Below, piece after piece: positions 15,657 to 23,846 of a stretch of DNA of 29,524 nt. The notes below the pieces were generated by a model. That model saw nothing but the letters and a program-made list of their open reading frames with translations, had not been told where the DNA came from and made no database searches. The stretch is from a virus. The DNA lies in IMG/VR virus record IMGVR_UViG_3300049483_000209, positions 1 through 29,524 of that record, one strand, 5' to 3'. The translations under genes were made by a program, and so were the position numbers. Position 1 is the stretch's first letter; each line of letters starts with the position of its first letter.

Positions 15657-17011
15657 GCTGCTATCCTCAGTAATTTTACCACTGCTTCATACGCTGCTTG
15701 CTCGCTCACGGCTTCATCGGCCGCACTGGCAGGCTCCGACGCCGCCGGCGGAGTAGGTTTCGCACCGGGGGATTCAAACGGATCATCCTTCGCATCCCGC
15801 TTCGCCAGCGCTGCGAGCGAATAATTTTGCTGTTGCAAATACGGAGATTCCCCGCCCGCAACCGGCGGCATGTCCTCCTCCCGTCGCGCCTCATTCGGCG
15901 CCATCCACCCGCCATTAATCGACTTACTGTGACTCTCAAAGCGGGTCTGCGGATCCATACGCAGCAGGGGCTTTGTATCAAACCATACCTCAAACGGAAA
16001 ACTCAATTCCAATCCATCGGTTAGGTGAAGTTCCATATTTTCGATAATGGATTGGAGGCACTGGTTATAGTACTGCTGATCGAGCATCCCGGCGTTCGCC
16101 ACGGTAGGCATTTGACCCAGTCCCAATTTGTAAGACGGAACGTGGAACGTGGCGCAGATCGTCTCACCCGTGAACTTCAACTGCTCCAGCATCTGAGAGT
16201 CAACAGCCGTAACCGTCATGGCTTCATATTTGAGCCCATCGCCCATGACCGCAATCTGTCCGGCATTCTTACCACTGAACTTCGTCTGCCACGCCTCCTT
16301 TACCCGCTCCGCCGTTTCCTTCGAGATAGCCCCGGGCGCCGTCAGGACTCCGCTCGGGCGGGACATGTTCTGAAAGAAGCTGGCGCTATTGTTCATGATA
16401 GCCGCGCCCTGCATCGCCGCGACGCCACAAGCAAAGATCGGCGACAGACCGATCATCGGATGAAACACCGTGTTGATGCGGTCGTGGATAATCTCGTAGG
16501 CGGGAACGATGATTTTTTCGTCTACTCCCGACAATATGTCCTCTGCCAATTCATAGTACACCCCGCCGTCCTCCGCCACCAGGGGCCACACGCGGTGCGG
16601 GTCGAGGATGTACAACGCAACGATATTTCCCGATGAGTCCCGCTCCTTGAGGATGTAGGTGTTGCCGTGAAGCATCAACGACAGGACCCACATCCGGTAA
16701 AACTCAACCCGCGTTTGAAACGCATTGGGCGCCCGGAGTACGGGGCGCTGTAGGGTTGGGGTCCAAATCTGCTTCACCGAGTTGTACACCATCGCCGCAG
16801 CGGGCAGCTTCGAGATGTCGTTGGCGATCAGAGATGCGCAAGAGAACACGGCCCAGTTCTGACTCGCTACGGCTCGGTCCACTTTGAAGTCCGCTTGCCA
16901 TGCGCCCGGGACGCTATCAAACACCGTCACCCAGTCCCCCATCGCTGCTAGGGATTGAAGCGCCAAGGCTTTGGCGCTACGGATTGAAATGTCAAGTCCC
17001 AGGAGTTTCAT
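15653..17011 (-). CDS. Portal protein, HK97 family
   Basis: A 452-residue portal of the Phage_portal (HK97) family. It opens with SIRSAKALALQSL and WVTVFDSVPGAWQ. The next segment (about 50-75) reads NWAVFSCASLIANDISKLPAA. Then come FYRMWVLSLMLHGNTYILKERD, YILDPHRVWPLV, IIHDRINTVFHPMIGLSPI, the wing and stem region SFFQNMSRPSGVLTAPG, and FHVPSYKLGL...QQYYNQCLQSII. The C-terminus is Ala/Pro-rich. Portals form the dodecameric DNA gate at one capsid vertex and start prohead assembly. Length is normal for the family. GGAG lies six bases before the ATG. The gene comes after, not before, protease and capsid. Confidence 0.92.
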   Translation of the reverse strand: MKLLGLDISIRSAKALALQSLAAMGDWVTVFDSVPGAWQADFKVDRAVASQNWAVFSCASLIANDISKLPAAAMVYNSVKQIWTPTLQRPVLRAPNAFQTRVEFYRMWVLSLMLHGNTYILKERDSSGNIVALYILDPHRVWPLVAEDGGVYYELAEDILSGVDEKIIVPAYEIIHDRINTVFHPMIGLSPIFACGVAAMQGAAIMNNSASFFQNMSRPSGVLTAPGAISKETAERVKEAWQTKFSGKNAGQIAVMGDGLKYEAMTVTAVDSQMLEQLKFTGETICATFHVPSYKLGLGQMPTVANAGMLDQQYYNQCLQSIIENMELHLTDGLELSFPFEVWFDTKPLLRMDPQTRFESHSKSINGGWMAPNEARREEDMPPVAGGESPYLQQQNYSLAALAKRDAKDDPFESPGAKPTPPAASEPASAADEAVSEQAAYEAVVKLLRIAA

Positions 17012-17014
17012 CGC

Positions 17015-17323
17015 TTACTCCGCCGCCGTCATGTCCCGGCGCTTGTACTTCCGCTTCCCGCTCTCATCGAGCCCCGGGTGATCGTAGCCTCGGGCCTTCC
17101 CGTTCCCCGAAGCCTCACGCGGATGTGCGGGTACAGGAGACTCGACAACCTCCTCTTCCACCGCCACGCGCGATACTCTCCGCGGCGCCACCACGGGCAC
17201 CGAAATCACCCGCCGCATCGCCGTCAGCGCCTTCGCATCCGGCGCTCGCATGTCGAACGATTCGCCGACCTCATAATTGCGGCGCCCGTACTTGAGCGCC
17301 TTACTTATGACCGTTACCTGCAT
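17015..17323 (-). CDS. Small phage protein with basic C-terminus, head module
   Basis: A 102-residue protein. I choose the ATG at 17323 (MQVTVISK) because AAGGAG lies seven bases upstream; an ATG at 17329 is too close to that SD, and a farther in-frame ATG at 17377 would put the start inside the terminator hairpin. The N-terminal half (VISKALKYGRRNYEVGESFDM...DAKALTAMRR) looks like a small beta domain seen in short phage proteins near capsid genes ('ygxxxyxxGexfdxxxxdAkxL'). The C-terminal half is low-complexity and Lys/Arg-rich. The function is not known to me. It might bind capsid or DNA, but that is only suggested by charge and position. Confidence 0.75.
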   Translation of the reverse strand: MQVTVISKALKYGRRNYEVGESFDMRAPDAKALTAMRRVISVPVVAPRRVSRVAVEEEVVESPVPAHPREASGNGKARGYDHPGLDESGKRKYKRRDMTAAE

Positions 17324-17338
17324 CGCCATTCTCCTTTC

Positions 17339-17371
17339 AAAAAGCGGCTCCCCATATTTCAGAGGAGCCGC
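17339..17371 (-). terminator. Intrinsic terminator after the major capsid gene
   Basis: The mRNA strand has GCGGCTCC (17371-17364) and GGAGCCGC (17351-17344), an eight-base-pair perfect GC-rich stem with a 12-base loop, followed at once by five U (17343-17339). It begins 19 bases after the capsid stop codon and ends ten bases before the first ATG of the next gene. It would let the capsid message end here, or reduce read-through into portal and tail genes. Confidence 0.85.
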
Positions 17372-17389
17372 CAACACTCACCTCTTCAC

Positions 17390-18772
17390 TCAGCTCGCAG
17401 CGTCACCCCATGAGGCATCGTCCACGTACGCCACGGCGCTCGCGCGGCGCTTGGCGAAATTCATGGCCCTCACGATCTTGATGGCAGTGCTCTCGCTCTG
17501 GAACATCGACACCGGCTGCTTCGACTGCCCGGTGGGAGCCAGCACATCGCCGGTTCCGTCCGTGGCCATCTCGATGGTCGCATCACGTGAGATCGAAACC
17601 TGCACGCCGCCATCGCCGATCTTGTAGATGTCACTCGGCTTGAGCAGCAGCACATGCGCCTCGTTCACGTTGTCCCCAGTCACCACCGGATCGCCTTCCA
17701 GCGTTCCACCGTTGGCGTTGAGGTCGGGGAACTCCCGCTGCCCGAGCGCATTCCGCATCAGTGAAATGGCCTTTGCGCGCGCCGGGTTCATCACGAGCGT
17801 CAACCCGCTCGCATTTTTCGCCGTCAGGAACGGGCCATACAGTGCCAGGATTCCTTCCCGCACCGCATCCGCATCGTTGCCCGTGGAGGCGATACCCACC
17901 AACCCGTTCAGGATTCCCGCGGGCGACACACCACCACTCGCCGCCGAAGCGGAGATGAAGGTGCCGTCGATCCGCTGCGCTGCGGCCTGCCCGAGTGCAT
18001 CCCGCACCAGCGATTCCGCCGAGGGCGAGGAGTCACGGATCAGCTCGTTGCTGATCACGGCCAGAGCCGCAACCTTCAACGGGGTGAGGTTCACCGTGCT
18101 GAAGTCCGCCTTGGTCGCCGGGATGGCTTTGCCTTCCCCAACCCAATACCCCGTCGCGGCGCCGTCCTGGCCCTTGATCGTGACATTGGCAGGGACCGCT
18201 CGCAGCGCCAGCCGGTCATACACCGTCAGGCCGTTGAGCCACTCGATGAAGTCACCGGTGAACCGGCCATCCATCGACACCAGCTCAGCACCCCATTCCC
18301 CAGACGCCTCGCCACCACCGGCCACTTCGTTGGCTTTGATGAACTCCACGAGTGCGGGGTTCGTCTTGCCCCAACGGGCCTGCGCGATCCGCGACGGCGC
18401 AACCCCTTCGAGACTCGCAAGCGCCTTGGCGATCACGACGCGGGTGAAGGACTGGCCCTTGAACACATCGTCCTTGTTCTTGTCCGCAACGATGATCGTC
18501 GGGCCGCGAGCGCCCGTGGCGCGCTGCTCACTCGCTCCATCCGTCGCCTCAACACGGCGCCCTTTCTGCACACTCAGCCCTTCGAGCCTGTGGAAGCGCA
18601 CGAGGTCCGCATCCAGCGCCTTCACTTCGGCATCGATGTTGTCGAACTCCTCCTGATCCTCGGTGGTCATGGAGGTCCCGTCCGTCATGGACTTGGTGGC
18701 AATCTCCTCCATACGTGCGGCTTTCGCGGCGCGTGTGGCCTCAAGTGCCTTGATTTGCTCACTGATCTTCAT
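17390..18772 (-). CDS. Major capsid protein, HK97 fold
   Basis: A 460-residue HK97-type capsid protein. Residues 1-75 form a helical coiled-coil delta domain (EQIKALEATRAAKAARMEEIA ... FDNIDAEVKALDADLVRF). This part normally acts as an internal scaffold and is cut off by the protease encoded next door. The body holds GGGEASGEWGAELVSMDG, the NGLTVYDRLALRAVP segment, TGYWVGEGKAIPATKADFSTVNLTPLKVAALAVISNELIRDSSPSAE and, near the end, GDGGVQVSISRDATIEM. GGAG lies seven bases before the ATG, which overlaps the protease stop (AATGA). An intrinsic terminator follows. Confidence 0.94.
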   Translation of the reverse strand: MKISEQIKALEATRAAKAARMEEIATKSMTDGTSMTTEDQEEFDNIDAEVKALDADLVRFHRLEGLSVQKGRRVEATDGASEQRATGARGPTIIVADKNKDDVFKGQSFTRVVIAKALASLEGVAPSRIAQARWGKTNPALVEFIKANEVAGGGEASGEWGAELVSMDGRFTGDFIEWLNGLTVYDRLALRAVPANVTIKGQDGAATGYWVGEGKAIPATKADFSTVNLTPLKVAALAVISNELIRDSSPSAESLVRDALGQAAAQRIDGTFISASAASGGVSPAGILNGLVGIASTGNDADAVREGILALYGPFLTAKNASGLTLVMNPARAKAISLMRNALGQREFPDLNANGGTLEGDPVVTGDNVNEAHVLLLKPSDIYKIGDGGVQVSISRDATIEMATDGTGDVLAPTGQSKQPVSMFQSESTAIKIVRAMNFAKRRASAVAYVDDASWGDAAS

Positions 18773-19371
18773 TCGTCATCTCCGTTGGTCAACAGTTTGA
18801 TCGGACTGCGCGGTTGCGCATCCGTTTTCTTTCCCGCGACGCCGGGAGGAAGGATCAGAACCACGGGCCGTCGCTGCTCGGGGCCTGACGCGGCCCGCAA
18901 CTGACGGTCGATGGTTTTGATTGAAAGTATTGTGGCCTCAGCGTTGGCTGGAATCGTGACTGCGCTCAATTCGAGCCAATTCCACTTCGTGAAGTGAATG
19001 CCGTACGTCTCCTTGATGTAGGCGTACTCGATGGGCGCGAACCCGATGCTCAGCCCACGCACCAGTTTGTGCTTGATCGACTGCCACGCCTCATCCAGCC
19101 GGTCCTTCAGTTTCCCAGGCTCATCGACCTTCAGGATTTTGAAGGTGACGGGAATCCCGTTCTTGTTGGGCTTCGCGGCCGTGACGTGCCCGATGGGCTG
19201 GTGCGCGTCATGCTGCCACAGCAAGGGCAACGGCAACTCGAACTCCGCGCCCATCGGTTCCACGATGTCGTTCATGCGGTCCGTGGTCGGCGTCGAAGCG
19301 ATGCCCTCCATGACCCGTGACTCTTCATCAATGCTCTTGATGTCGAGTAAGGAATATGCGCGCTTCAACAT
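18769..19371 (-). CDS. Prohead maturation protease, HK97 family (S78)
   Basis: A 200-residue serine protease of peptidase family S78. It begins with the VMEGIASTPTTDRMNDIVEP strand-loop. The LLWQHDAHQPIGHV motif supplies the catalytic His. The VRGLSIGFAP motif supplies the nucleophilic Ser. WLELSAVTIPANAEATI is the usual third motif. It cleaves the delta domain from the capsid protein and then itself. GAGGAGA lies about six bases before the ATG. The C-terminal 40 residues are Arg/Pro-rich and probably a self-cleaved tail. Gene order protease then capsid is standard; the lack of a portal gene upstream is not. Confidence 0.92.
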   Translation of the reverse strand: MLKRAYSLLDIKSIDEESRVMEGIASTPTTDRMNDIVEPMGAEFELPLPLLWQHDAHQPIGHVTAAKPNKNGIPVTFKILKVDEPGKLKDRLDEAWQSIKHKLVRGLSIGFAPIEYAYIKETYGIHFTKWNWLELSAVTIPANAEATILSIKTIDRQLRAASGPEQRRPVVLILPPGVAGKKTDAQPRSPIKLLTNGDDE

Positions 19372-19381
19372 AATCGTCTCC

Positions 19382-19705
19382 TCACTTCGTAACCGGCAGT
19401 ATTGCCTTCAGTGTCAATGTTTTCCCTTCAGTGCTAGTGGCCGCATGCGCCTTGATCACATAGTCCCCCGCCGAGTCCACCACCCCGGTCGGCACCAGAA
19501 TAATTTTCTTGGTATCATCCAACGCCGTCCCCGCCACAATGAGTTCTGATTGATCGACGGGCGAGCCGAACTTCACATCCACCACTTCCGCCGTCGGCGT
19601 CCCCGCCAACGTCTCCCCCGTCTCAAGGTCCGGCGAAAAGTCAAAACTCACCGTCCGCTCCTCGCTCACATCACGCTCGGGGAATCGCTGGGTTGGCTCG
19701 GTCAT
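19382..19705 (-). CDS. Small Ig-like phage protein, Gp77-like
   Basis: A 107-residue acidic beta-rich protein. Pattern: RFPERDVSEERTVSFDFSPDLETGETL, AEVVDVKFGSP, a DDTKKIILVPTGVVDSAGDYVIKAHAATSTEGKTLTL strand series, consistent with a small Ig-like fold. Phage proteins of this kind (Gp77-like) occur near structural genes and are often next to Arg-rich neighbours. It may be a minor virion protein or a decoration. GAGGAGG lies eight bases before the ATG, the strongest SD in the window. It overlaps the stop of the repeat-rich fibre-like gene. Confidence 0.7.
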   Translation of the reverse strand: MTEPTQRFPERDVSEERTVSFDFSPDLETGETLAGTPTAEVVDVKFGSPVDQSELIVAGTALDDTKKIILVPTGVVDSAGDYVIKAHAATSTEGKTLTLKAILPVTK

Positions 19706-21900
19706 GTCCCCGTCCTCCTCACTCTGAAATTTCGCGCCGCAAGCGTCACCCGATACACACGCCTCGGGATAGTGGCCCGGAATCGGCGCGCCGGAGCCCG
19801 TACCACATAGTCGGGGTCAAATATGGCCCGAAATGCTTTTACCCTAAAGAGCATCGCCACCGCACCCGCCATGGCTGCTTCGCCATTGATCACGGGGAGC
19901 GGCGCCAGATACAGCGGCACCACACTCGCCATCGACCCTGCGCCCGTAAGCGAAATGGCGGCAGCCATGGCGCTGTTTATCGTCGCGTTAAATCGAGCAG
20001 CACCGTTAATCGAACAACCGGCCGCCAGGGCCATCGCAACATCGCACGTGATAAGCGTGAGCGGATTATCTTTCAGTTCACCTTCAGACGCGAACCCAAA
20101 CGCCACCGCGCCGGTCAATGCCCCCGCACCCCGGAGCGCGGGCGTTGAGGCGAGCGTTACAGGAATCACACCGATCAGCGGCGCCGTGCCGTTGATGGTC
20201 GGGGTCGCAGAGAGCACGAGCGGGACCGTGCTCGTAAACGATCCGGCGCCGTTTAGGGTCGGGGTCGCAGCGAGCGCAAGCGGGACCGCACTCGCCATCG
20301 CCCCCGCGCCGTTTAGGGTCGGGGCGCCTCCAAGCGTAAAGGCCGATGCGGCAGAAAGCGCGCCCGCACCGCGTAGGATCGGCGACATCCCAAGCACAAG
20401 CGGCACCGCGCCCGTGAGCGGCGCTGCACCGTTTATTGCTAGGGTCGCAGCAAGCGTCAAACCCGGGGAAACAGAGAGCGCACCCGCACCACTTAGGGTT
20501 TGGGATGCCTCCCAGAGCAATGAGATTTCGCAATTAAGCGCGCCGGACCCGACAGCGGTTAGATCACATATAAAATCCGTCAGCAGGCCAACCGTACTCG
20601 TCAGCGCGCCAGCGCCCGCAAGCGTAAGCGTGGATCCAATGACGGCGGGGATCGTGCTGCTGAGCGGGGCGGCGCCCTTGATGCTCGGCGTGACCCCAAT
20701 CACATCAGCAATCGTACTCGTCAGCGCTCCGGCGCCCGCGAGCGTAAGCGTGGAACCAAGAATGGTGGGGATCGTACTCGTCAGCGCGCCAGCGCCCGCA
20801 AGCGTAAGCGTGGAACCAAGAACAGTGGGAATCGTACTCGTCAGCGCTCCGGCGCCCGCGAGCGTAAGCGTGGAACCAAGAATGGTGGGGATCGTACTCG
20901 TCAGCGCGCCAGCGCCCGCAAGCGTAAGCGTGGAACCAAGAACAGTGGGAATCGTACTCGTCAGCGCTCCGGCGCCCGCGAGCGTAAGCGTGGAACCAAG
21001 AATGGTGGGGATCGTGCTGCTGAGCGGGGCAGCGCCATTGATGCTCGGCGTGACCCCAATCACATCAGCAATCGTACTCGTCAACGTCCCGACAGCGTTA
21101 ATGCCCGGCGTGACCCCAATCACATCAGCAATCGTACTCGTCAACGCCCCGGAGCCCGCGAGCGTAAGCGTAGACCCGGCGACTAGGGCGATGGTGGTAC
21201 TCATCGCGCCCGATAGGAAAATATCAAAGGCGCCGGAACCATTATCCCACAAGAGAATATCGAAATTTAACTGCGGATTATCCGTGCTGTAACTCGTGCC
21301 CGTGACCGTGAGGCTCGTGGCTTGCGTGCCGTTGCTCGGCTCCGGGGAGGCGTTGGCGGTGAGAGGCCAGTACTCAAGCAGATGCGAGGGCTGGACCTTG
21401 TCGGGTGTTTTCTTGGCCAACTCCGCAATCTCGGCATCTGAGAGCACGATGTCCCAAACCGCGACATGCGCCACCAGAGTACCAGACAAAAGGGGCAGGC
21501 CCGGGGTAGCAGCAAGATTGCCTGATATACGGGTAGCATCGAATGCGCTTGGGGTGCGCGCAGCAGAATTGGTTGCTTTATTCGCTCCAGCCAAAAAGAC
21601 CGCGCGATCCGTGTCATTCGTGAAAGTGCCAGTGTAGAGTTGCCACACCCCCATCAGCGGCGTCCCCGACGAAGTAGGACCCGAGGAGGTGCTGGCGTCC
21701 CTCATAATTGCTTGGAACGCCCCACCAGCAAAATTCAAGCTAATGCGATGGTTAGATGATCCCGCGGTGCCGATATTGAAAATATGTCCTGTGTCTGTGC
21801 TCCCCGCTTTTACCCACGCCGATATTGTGACCGGGCGCGTCGCCCGTACCGCAGTGGCGGCGTCCAGATGATCGGTATTGGCTGAGAATGACCTACTCAT
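19702..21900 (-). CDS. LamG-domain protein with long 20-residue repeat array (fibre-like)
   Basis: A 732-residue protein in three parts. Residues 1-210 form a LamG/concanavalin-like domain, a clear paralogue of the protein encoded at 2316-3023. Residues about 230-685 are about 22 repeats of 20 residues, consensus (S/T)LTLAGAGALTSTIPxxLG, with later copies more divergent (ATPTLNGAGSFTSTVPLVL). This gives a regular beta-rich stalk. The last 47 residues are very Arg-rich (13 Arg), with ARRFRATIP, RRVYRVTL and ARNFRVRRTG. A fibre or adhesin on the virion is likely from the LamG head plus stalk. The ATG overlaps the previous stop (TGATG). Host-binding is an inference. Confidence 0.8.
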   Translation of the reverse strand: MSRSFSANTDHLDAATAVRATRPVTISAWVKAGSTDTGHIFNIGTAGSSNHRISLNFAGGAFQAIMRDASTSSGPTSSGTPLMGVWQLYTGTFTNDTDRAVFLAGANKATNSAARTPSAFDATRISGNLAATPGLPLLSGTLVAHVAVWDIVLSDAEIAELAKKTPDKVQPSHLLEYWPLTANASPEPSNGTQATSLTVTGTSYSTDNPQLNFDILLWDNGSGAFDIFLSGAMSTTIALVAGSTLTLAGSGALTSTIADVIGVTPGINAVGTLTSTIADVIGVTPSINGAAPLSSTIPTILGSTLTLAGAGALTSTIPTVLGSTLTLAGAGALTSTIPTILGSTLTLAGAGALTSTIPTVLGSTLTLAGAGALTSTIPTILGSTLTLAGAGALTSTIADVIGVTPSIKGAAPLSSTIPAVIGSTLTLAGAGALTSTVGLLTDFICDLTAVGSGALNCEISLLWEASQTLSGAGALSVSPGLTLAATLAINGAAPLTGAVPLVLGMSPILRGAGALSAASAFTLGGAPTLNGAGAMASAVPLALAATPTLNGAGSFTSTVPLVLSATPTINGTAPLIGVIPVTLASTPALRGAGALTGAVAFGFASEGELKDNPLTLITCDVAMALAAGCSINGAARFNATINSAMAAAISLTGAGSMASVVPLYLAPLPVINGEAAMAGAVAMLFRVKAFRAIFDPDYVVRAPARRFRATIPRRVYRVTLAARNFRVRRTGT
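20590..21180 (-). repeat. 60-bp repeats with 120-bp higher-order period
   Basis: The DNA behind the first 10 or so protein repeats is a near-perfect 60-bp tandem array. Two alternating 60-bp versions make a 120-bp unit. From about 20710 to 21015 the sequence is identical at a 120-base offset (for example 20761-20880 equals 20881-21000 exactly). Flanking units at 20650-20710 and 21011-21070 carry another shared variant with GGAGCCGCCC-type changes. This points to recent tandem duplication. Confidence 0.9.
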
Positions 21901-23846
21901 CAGGCAGTCCCATTCGGCTTGGCGTTATTCGAGCGCCCGATCAGCGTGCCACTCTCGTAGGCTTCCGCAAAATGATCATACACATTGTCATACACCGTGA
22001 CGCTGTAGGCACCATTACCCGAGCGAGAGGTGCTCGCTACATGGTCCGCGTCTGCGCCGTTCTCCCGGTACACATCGATGTCCACCGTGCCGGCGGCGCT
22101 CCCGCTCACCGTCCCATCGACCGTGAAAGTGATCGTATGATAGGTGAACAACCACGCGATCCCGCACCGCACAGACGCATCCGCCGAGTATCGGGACCGG
22201 CGCTGCGTTTCGATATCAAGCCGGTTGGTATCAAAATCGCTCGGCCACCGCTTGAACTCCGCGCTTCCCCGGCAATACATGACCTGACAACAGATTTCAG
22301 AATCCTTGATTGCTATGTCCCGGTACATACTCCGCCACCCATCGCCCTCCCCTTCACCAGCGCCAACCTCAAAATCGAAATTGAGCCCAGTGGTCGCGTT
22401 CGCGTCCCAATGGATAATCTGGAACCCCGCGGCCGTAATCCAATAATCTGACTCCGGTATATTCGGCGTTTGCCCCGCTGCCGTTGAGACAACACGGGTA
22501 ACTGTTAACAACGCATCCCATGGCGCGCACAGGTACGCGACCGTGTGCGCGTGCGCGGCAGGGCCTTGCGCCGAAACGTCACTGAGGTAATTCAGGATCA
22601 ACAGGCCGCTGACATTCCACCCCAAGTCGGTTGAGTCCGTGCGGTAACAGTCCACATTGAACGTGTTGATGCCGCGCGCTATCGTAATCCCCGCGCCTTG
22701 CGCTCCGCCGGAATCTATGCGCTGCTGAAAGTTCGATCCCCCACAAATCACGCTCGCCGTTGCGGTGTAGGCGCGGAAAGCCTGCGACCCGGCGCGCGAG
22801 TTCAACCCACCCAGGTTCCCCGCCCCCGGCATAAAGCCAACCCGGTATGCGGATTGCTTGAGGGTCAAGGTGCCGGGCTCCTCCAAGAAAAATGTAGTGG
22901 AGAAACGCGACGCATCACTTGAAGTTGTCCCGCCCATCGGGGACGGAATATCAAAGGGGATCATGATGCTGTTGAGAAATTTAGTTGTCCCAGACTTCGC
23001 AAACGAGTACGTCACATACATCGTAGGCATGATCATGTTAAACAATGCCGTCGTTGTGCACCACGCCTTGAACGCATGGACCGCGGACGTGCTCGGGGAC
23101 TCTACGTGGAGATAGGTGTGGTAAGTGTCCGAAGCAAGTGTACGCACCTCCGCAGAATAAGTGTGCGTGGTGCCGCTATCAATACGAATGTTCATCGTCC
23201 CGGCGCCCGACCCTCCGGCACTTTCCACGTTACCTTCCAAAAGGAAAAATTGCTGAAGAACGGTAAAAGAGGCTACATTCTCGCACAACCCGCCGCTCCC
23301 CGTGAGCTGCGGTATTTGGTTCGTCCCAAGTTCCGTTTCCGACGTGGCCAGGGCTCCGGTGTTGCTCTCCATCGGAATGATCATCGTCGCGTACTGCGTC
23401 GCCGCCGAGTCATCATACTCATAGGTAATGGCGATAATGGCGCTGACGTTATTGCTTGTGAGCCCCGTACCGGTGCTCATGTCGAGGTACACCCCAATGT
23501 CGAGCGTTGCGGAGTTGGCGGCGGGGAAGTTCGAAACGAAGTGCGCGGTAAAGTCTACGGGGCCTATTCTCCCGCAAACATTCTCACCCGTATTTGCCAG
23601 ATCATCCGTCTCCGTGAAAGTAGTCGCTCCCGCGCCGTTCACGCTGCACGTGACGCGGTGCTCGGTGACAGTGTTGCCCGTCACTGTGGACATGCCCGAA
23701 AAGTTCACCCACACCAAACAGGAGCGGAACGTGCGGCTGGAGTTCTCGGCATACACCGTAATTTGCGTCAGAGCAGTTTGCGTCGCATCCGCCACATCCG
23801 CCGCGATCTGCGTTGCGTACCAGAGGGTCTTGAGTCGCTGTGCCAT
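21900..23846 (-). CDS. Large structural protein with three tandem ~138-residue domains
   Basis: A 648-residue protein I cannot assign to a family. It has an internal three-fold repeat. Strands ITYEYD (about 140), VTYSFA (278) and LILNYL (416) recur every 138-140 residues. Each is followed by a similar strand: ATMIIPM (153-159), LNSIMIPF (291-298) and VAYLCAP (436-442). This fits three beta-sandwich or jelly-roll domains in a row. A C-terminal domain from about 569 (ITFTVDGTVSGSAAGTVDIDVYR...AYSVTVYDNVYDHF) looks like a small Ig/regulatory-like fold. Cys residues recur in the domains. A virion adhesion or decoration role is inferred from neighbours. The SD is weak. Confidence 0.75.
   Translation of the reverse strand: MAQRLKTLWYATQIAADVADATQTALTQITVYAENSSRTFRSCLVWVNFSGMSTVTGNTVTEHRVTCSVNGAGATTFTETDDLANTGENVCGRIGPVDFTAHFVSNFPAANSATLDIGVYLDMSTGTGLTSNNVSAIIAITYEYDDSAATQYATMIIPMESNTGALATSETELGTNQIPQLTGSGGLCENVASFTVLQQFFLLEGNVESAGGSGAGTMNIRIDSGTTHTYSAEVRTLASDTYHTYLHVESPSTSAVHAFKAWCTTTALFNMIMPTMYVTYSFAKSGTTKFLNSIMIPFDIPSPMGGTTSSDASRFSTTFFLEEPGTLTLKQSAYRVGFMPGAGNLGGLNSRAGSQAFRAYTATASVICGGSNFQQRIDSGGAQGAGITIARGINTFNVDCYRTDSTDLGWNVSGLLILNYLSDVSAQGPAAHAHTVAYLCAPWDALLTVTRVVSTAAGQTPNIPESDYWITAAGFQIIHWDANATTGLNFDFEVGAGEGEGDGWRSMYRDIAIKDSEICCQVMYCRGSAEFKRWPSDFDTNRLDIETQRRSRYSADASVRCGIAWLFTYHTITFTVDGTVSGSAAGTVDIDVYRENGADADHVASTSRSGNGAYSVTVYDNVYDHFAEAYESGTLIGRSNNAKPNGTA

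Noticed and set aside
17628-18656. Plus-strand open frame of 342 codons
   Set aside because: Antisense to the major capsid gene, low-complexity composition and no recognisable domain. High GC makes such shadows common.
20590-21180. CRISPR array
   Set aside because: The repeats are tandem without unique spacers and are in frame within a coding sequence.
19823-21292. Long plus-strand open frame of 489 codons rich in Ala, Pro, Ser and Val
   Set aside because: It is the reverse complement of the 60-bp repeat array in the LamG/repeat fibre gene; its own repeats only mirror those. No SD, and opposite to all real genes.
2316-21900. Diversity-generating retroelement with the LamG copies as template and variable repeat
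   Set aside because: Differences between the copies are spread over the whole domain and are not limited to adenines, and no reverse transcriptase gene is present.
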